Assembly (NCBI GenBank): GCA_002436505.1
Contig: DJML01000110.1
Span: 2,945-19,313, forward strand
Direction: 5' to 3'
DNA: 16,369 bases
Source of the DNA: Bacteroidetes bacterium UBA6491
Lineage (GTDB): Bacteria > Bacteroidota > Bacteroidia > NS11-12g > UBA9320
Each line of letters begins with the position of its first letter. Position 1 is the first letter of the stretch. Under the pieces are notes generated by a model. That model saw only the letters and a list, made by a program, of their open reading frames with translations, was not told the DNA's origin and did no database searches. This document shows, one piece after another, positions 15,131-16,369 of this stretch. The position numbers and the translations under genes were made by a program.

Positions 15131-15160
15131 TTAATCGTTTACAATCGTTTGTAAGCGTTT
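15131..15160. repeat. Three 10-bp-phased direct repeats (nnAATCGTTT)
   Basis: Three consecutive 10-mers read ttAATCGTTT, acAATCGTTT and gtAAGCGTTT. Seven of the eight core bases are identical in all three, and the first two cores are identical. The exact 10-bp period puts each copy on the same face of the DNA helix, as in iterated protein-binding sites. The block lies 83-112 bp upstream of the ssb start codon. Confidence 0.7.
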
Positions 15161-15235
15161 GATCCCTTTATGATCTGCTTGATTGTCCTCATCTGTTCCA
15201 ATAGGAAAGGTGTATCAAAGCAGTTGTCTACTGAA

Positions 15236-15244
15236 TTATCCACG
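15236..15244 (+). promoter_or_regulatory. DnaA-box-like 9-mer TTATCCACG
   Basis: Matches the DnaA box TTATNCACA at all but the last base. A second one-mismatch site in the same orientation, TTGTCCACA, lies at 15363-15371, and the AT-rich core sits between them. Such near-matches occur by chance at a modest rate, so DnaA binding is only a suggestion. Confidence 0.3.
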
Positions 15245-15362
15245 ATTTAAAAATTTTACAATCGCCTTTTTTTAAAATTTAATATATTGATATTTAGCGA
15301 CATAAGAATTTTAGTTAGTTGGCCGGGCATCAACGCAACCTGATTAGCTGAAACCAGCTATG

Positions 15363-15371
15363 TTGTCCACA
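15363..15371 (+). promoter_or_regulatory. DnaA-box-like 9-mer TTGTCCACA
   Basis: Differs from TTATCCACA only by G at the third base, a variant used as a DnaA box in some high-GC bacteria. It overlaps the start of the small CACAT/ATGTG hairpin at 15368-15381. It gains some weight from the similar site 127 bp to the left. Confidence 0.3.
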
Positions 15372-15432
15372 TATCAATGTGCCGCCGAGTCAAATACATT
15401 AAAGTTGTTTTGGTATTTTTATAACCTGTTGA

Positions 15433-15867
15433 ATGAATACAAAGGATCAAATACAGATCAATAAAATTGTCAGGGTATTAAAAAATTACCTGTTTGAAAT
15501 TCCAGGCCTGGAATTCACACATTCTATTAATTCGGTTACGGTACCTTCGAAAGACAAGGACGGTTTTACTGTAAAATTTGAAGTACGTGATAAAGAGAGA
15601 TATGTTGTTTATTACGGCCGATGGCAAAGACAATTCAAGAATGAAGGCGAAGCTATTTTCTTTTTCTTAAAGGGCCTTACGCCAGCATGCAGGGTGAAAA
15701 TAGAAATATCGAATTCAGAAGGTATCAGGCACACTGCTGAACATCACACTGACCGAACCTGGCACTCGGAAGGGGCAAAGACAATTCTTGAGAAAAGGAA
15801 AGCAATGTTGGAACTAGAAGAAACGCGCTTTCTGCAGAATAAGCATATCAGCAAAGTACTGATTTGA
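15433..15867 (+). CDS. Conserved-looking 144-residue protein of unknown function
   Basis: I cannot assign this protein a function. The ATG at 15433 is the first in a long open frame. The product has no signal peptide or membrane segment and should be cytoplasmic. Visible layout: an N-terminal helix (about 5-22, INKIVRVLKNYLF), two strands (SINSVTVP, FTVKFEVRD), YVVYYGRWQRQFKNEGEAIF at about 57-76, then FLKGLTPACRVKIEIS (about 78-93), HTAEHHTDRTWHSEG (about 99-113) and a charged C-terminal helix with FLQNKHI. The order W...F..(E)EA..FF..GL...CR.K....G...........W......LQN recalls a small widespread family of unnamed proteins that I know only as a pattern. It is convergent with bshB1, with 6 nt between stops, and divergent from ssb. 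Coding is supported by length and composition. Confidence 0.75.
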   Translation: MNTKDQIQINKIVRVLKNYLFEIPGLEFTHSINSVTVPSKDKDGFTVKFEVRDKERYVVYYGRWQRQFKNEGEAIFFFLKGLTPACRVKIEISNSEGIRHTAEHHTDRTWHSEGAKTILEKRKAMLELEETRFLQNKHISKVLI

Positions 15868-15890
15868 TCTTCTTTAAATGAGAAGATCAA
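15864..15890. terminator. 10-bp inverted repeat spanning the ends of two convergent genes
   Basis: TTGATCTTCT (15864-15873) and AGAAGATCAA (15881-15890) form a perfect 10-bp stem with a 7-nt loop. The left arm includes the stop of the unknown gene (15865-15867), and the loop holds the bshB1 stop (TTA at 15874-15876). No U-run follows on either strand, so it is at best an atypical two-way transcript end or an mRNA 3' stabiliser. Confidence 0.5.
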
Positions 15891-16369
15891 TGCTGAGTGC
15901 TGTCACAGATTCAAATCCTTCGCCATATTCTTTGTAAATAACGCTTCCATATTCCCGTGCTCTTGCTTCCCAAAGTTTATGAAAACTTTCAGTACTAATA
16001 AGGGTCTTTGGCTCTTTTGATTCCGGATCGAAGAATTGACTTTTATAGGCCAGGATAGCTTCCTTTCTTCTTTCGAACTCATGTGTTATATCCACTACAA
16101 AAGTTGCTTTTCTATAATAATACTGGATGTAATGATAAACTTTTAACGGCCGCCAGGGTTGTTGTTCTTCACCATTATCCCTGGTCACGATTTTTTGTAA
16201 TCCTGATAAAAAGATAGCACGAAGCACAAGTTTTGCTGCCTGCCCATGATCCGGATGTCTATCCTCAAGAGCGTTGGCAAGAACCACCTCCGGTCTGTAT
16301 TTTCGTAGAACAGTTATCACTTTTAACAGATCATCCTCATTTTCCGGACTAAGGAATCCATCTCTCATT
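15874..16369 (-). CDS. bshB1: Bacillithiol biosynthesis deacetylase BshB1, C-terminal part
   Basis: Removes the acetyl group from GlcNAc-malate, the second step in making the low-molecular-weight thiol bacillithiol, in the cytoplasm. About 165 residues of an expected 230-240 are present; the reading frame stays open to the right edge, so the first Met seen (MRDGF) is internal and the true start is outside. Visible family features: LRDG-like MRDGFLSPENE, LRKYRPEVVLANALEDRHPDHGQAAKL with the zinc-binding His pair HPDH, FLSGLQKIVT, WRPLKVYHYIQ, FVVDITHEFERRKEAILAYK and SQFFDPESKEP, and EARAREYG near the end. The second zinc/catalytic motif (AHPDD) belongs to the missing N-terminal part. Bacillithiol genes are common in Bacteroidota, which fits the rest of the window. 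Its 3' end meets the unknown gene in a shared inverted repeat. Confidence 0.93.
   Translation of the reverse strand, partial: MRDGFLSPENEDDLLKVITVLRKYRPEVVLANALEDRHPDHGQAAKLVLRAIFLSGLQKIVTRDNGEEQQPWRPLKVYHYIQYYYRKATFVVDITHEFERRKEAILAYKSQFFDPESKEPKTLISTESFHKLWEARAREYGSVIYKEYGEGFESVTALSIDLLI

Larger units (their letters stand above)
15049..15432. other. 384-bp gene-free region between ssb and the unknown gene
   Basis: This divergent intergenic stretch is much longer than others in the window. It holds the ssb upstream region (a TTAATTTG box, one base off consensus, at 15097-15104 on the minus strand), three 10-bp-phased repeats (15131-15160), two DnaA-box-like 9-mers (15236-15244 and 15363-15371), an AT-rich core at about 15244-15320, and two small inverted repeats: TAGCTG/CAGCTA (15345-15360) and CACAT/ATGTG (15368-15381). 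I see no tRNA, rRNA or credible protein gene in it. It could be a double promoter with regulator sites, a small structured RNA or a minor DnaA-binding locus. Confidence 0.6.

Noticed and set aside
15170..15250. 26-codon open frame with a hydrophobic start (MICLIVLIC)
   Set aside because: Too short, no promoter or ribosome site, and it runs through the DnaA-like site and into AT-rich DNA; probably chance.
16332..16369. First ATG in the bshB1 fragment as a true start
   Set aside because: The family has about 70 more residues with the AHPDD motif before this point, and the frame stays open to the window edge.
1..16369. Mobile element, prophage, CRISPR or defence system
   Set aside because: No transposase, integrase, terminal repeats, spaced repeats or nuclease/toxin genes are visible; gene content is chromosomal throughout.

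Overview
The window is a stretch of chromosome from a member of the Bacteroidota. The evidence is a type IX secretion system (T9SS) cargo with a gliding-motility-type C-terminal domain next to a PorP/SprF protein, a bacillithiol deacetylase (BshB1), DUF3108, DUF5777 and DUF6913 family proteins, start codons without clear Shine-Dalgarno sequences, and several TAnnTTTG elements, the typical Bacteroidota -7 promoter box. Base composition and gene style look even throughout. I see no insertion sequence, integrase, prophage, CRISPR array, tRNA or rRNA.

Layout, left to right. (a) 1-244 (-): start of a secreted, probably outer-membrane protein, cut by the window edge and divergent from (b) 361-1158 (+), a DUF3108 envelope protein. 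(c) 1280-3225 (+): three tightly packed genes for a two-heme lipoprotein, a one-heme lipoprotein and a DUF5777 beta-barrel, which look like an undescribed outer-membrane heme/porin module. (d) 3272-6724 (+): ligA, a DUF6913 gene and dapA, overlapping head to tail. (e) 6938-11802 (+): a 1157-residue T9SS type B cargo and an unusual PorP/SprF protein that carries a C-terminal SPOR (peptidoglycan-binding) domain, closed by a strong long-stem terminator. (f) 11895-12506 (+): a FAHD1-like fumarylacetoacetase-family enzyme, convergent with and sharing 4 bp with rarA (12503-13783, -), which lies downstream of a beta-carbonic anhydrase gene (13832-14461, -). (g) ssb (14698-15048, -) with its own terminator. 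(h) A 384-bp gene-free region (15049-15432) with three 10-bp-phased repeats, two DnaA-box-like 9-mers, an AT-rich core and small hairpins. (i) A 144-residue protein of unknown function (15433-15867, +), convergent with the 3' part of bshB1 (15874-16369, -); a 10-bp inverted repeat spans both gene ends.

Most of the window is housekeeping (DNA ligase, SSB, RarA, lysine/peptidoglycan precursor synthesis, CO2 hydration, thiol synthesis). The two parts most worth a second look are the heme-lipoprotein/DUF5777 operon, which resembles a porin-cytochrome electron conduit, and the PorP/SprF-SPOR fusion, which would tie a T9SS outer-membrane component to peptidoglycan in a single polypeptide. The ssb upstream region is a third, weaker candidate.
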